The notes under the pieces: generated by a model
What the model saw: the letters and a program-made list of their open reading frames with translations, nothing else
Database searches by the model: none
What the model was told of the DNA's origin: nothing
Origin: Devosia sp.
GTDB lineage: Bacteria > Pseudomonadota > Alphaproteobacteria > Rhizobiales > Devosiaceae
Length of the DNA: 35,153 bases
Assembly (NCBI GenBank): GCA_015657675.1
Contig: JACDQI010000119.1
Coordinates: forward strand, 1 to 35,153
Direction: 5' to 3'
Translations under genes and position numbers: made by a program
Shown here: positions 34,748-35,153 of the stretch, in pieces
Layout of the letters: the number at the start of each line of letters is the position of its first letter
How positions within the stretch are numbered: the stretch's first letter is position 1

Positions 34748-35153
34748 CTCCGGCAGTCCACCCGCAGCTCGGCAAAGCCGGCTGCATCGGAGGAAAGCAG
34801 GCTGGCCGTACAGCCACCGCCAGGCAGCGGCGCCGGCGTTCCCATAACCAGTGTCACGCCATTATCGAGCGCTGTCATGTCAGCCGAAATGGCGCTGGCG
34901 GTCACCACGATGGTGGACTGGCAGATCGGGAAGCTGTCGCCCACCGTGACCATGAACCGCGTCCCCTGCGGGATGCAGTCACTGACCGGCAGGCTGGGAT
35001 CGATCGGCGCCGTGCTGGTCGCCGGAGCGACGGTCGTCGCGGCAGCAACGCCGCCGGCAGCCTGCTCGAGTTTGACCAACCTGTCCTGCAGCGCCAGCAG
35101 CGCCTCGGCAGTGCCGTCGCTGCCGCCCGCCTCGCCAACCGCATCGAGCCGGG
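34744..35153 (-). CDS. Unknown protein, C-terminal part (partial)
   Basis: This minus-strand frame is open to the right edge of the window, so the 5' end is missing; 136 residues are visible. The visible part begins with a helical stretch RLDAVGEAGGSDGTAEALLALQDRLVKLEQAAGG that could be a coiled coil. A Ala/Thr/Pro-rich linker and a Cys-containing C-terminal domain (SDCIPQGTRFMVTVGDSFPICQSTIVV, ending GGGCTASLLSSDAAGFAELRVDCRS) follow. Four cysteines in the last part suggest disulfides and a periplasmic location. I do not recognise the family. It is convergent with the FecR-domain gene, whose stop it overlaps. Confidence 0.75.
   Translation of the reverse strand, partial: RLDAVGEAGGSDGTAEALLALQDRLVKLEQAAGGVAAATTVAPATSTAPIDPSLPVSDCIPQGTRFMVTVGDSFPICQSTIVVTASAISADMTALDNGVTLVMGTPAPLPGGGCTASLLSSDAAGFAELRVDCRS

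Overview
The window is a GC-rich alphaproteobacterial chromosome segment, most likely from Hyphomicrobiales (Rhizobiales) and probably Devosia-like. This rests on gene content and order, not on a database search. The order ptsP-prfA-prmC-DUF4167-clpB, the lysC/ubiG divergent pair, the comF-grxC-nitrilase-DUF1178 run, and argJ-GNAT-mutT near a parvulin-secA pair are all arrangements I associate with that order. No rRNA, tRNA, CRISPR array, insertion sequence or prophage was recognised.

Left part (1-16050) is mostly housekeeping. On the minus strand, from right to left, lie lysC (aspartokinase), ptsP (EI-Ntr), prfA (release factor 1), prmC (release factor methyltransferase), a DUF4167 protein and the 5' part of clpB. 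ubiG points the other way from lysC. Two oxidoreductases follow, then DUF1178, a nitrilase-family hydrolase, grxC and comF on the minus strand. An NTF2-like protein and a degenerate NDUFAF5-type methyltransferase are divergent from comF. argJ, a GNAT acetyltransferase, mutT and a single Flp pilin form a tight minus-strand run.

Middle part (16051-27800) is accessory and regulatory. It holds an SDR dehydrogenase, a periplasmic RidA-like gene divergent from a WYL/YafY-type regulator, a zur-COG0523 GTPase operon with a Zur-box-like palindrome, an XRE regulator with a small membrane protein, a PAS-PAS hybrid histidine kinase, a 7TMR-DISM histidine kinase divergent from a LuxR-type response regulator, a tiny secreted protein and a LysE-family exporter. 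This block lies between argJ and parvulin/secA, which I remember as neighbours in many Rhizobiales.

Right part (27803-35153) holds a parvulin-type foldase and secA with strong flanking terminators. Next is an RsbQ/KAI2-like alpha/beta hydrolase translationally coupled to a PAS-GGDEF protein, which looks like a bipartite small-molecule sensor wired to cyclic-di-GMP. A FecR-domain envelope protein follows, and then a partial unknown protein that runs off the end.

Four genes (prfA, the nitrilase homologue, ridA-like and secA) are frameshifted as read. Two are essential in bacteria, and three of the four breaks sit at GC-rich palindromes (GCGATCGC twice, GCCTCGAGGC once). I therefore think these are mostly sequencing or consensus errors rather than real pseudogenes. 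The same caution applies to the missing ATG of prmC.
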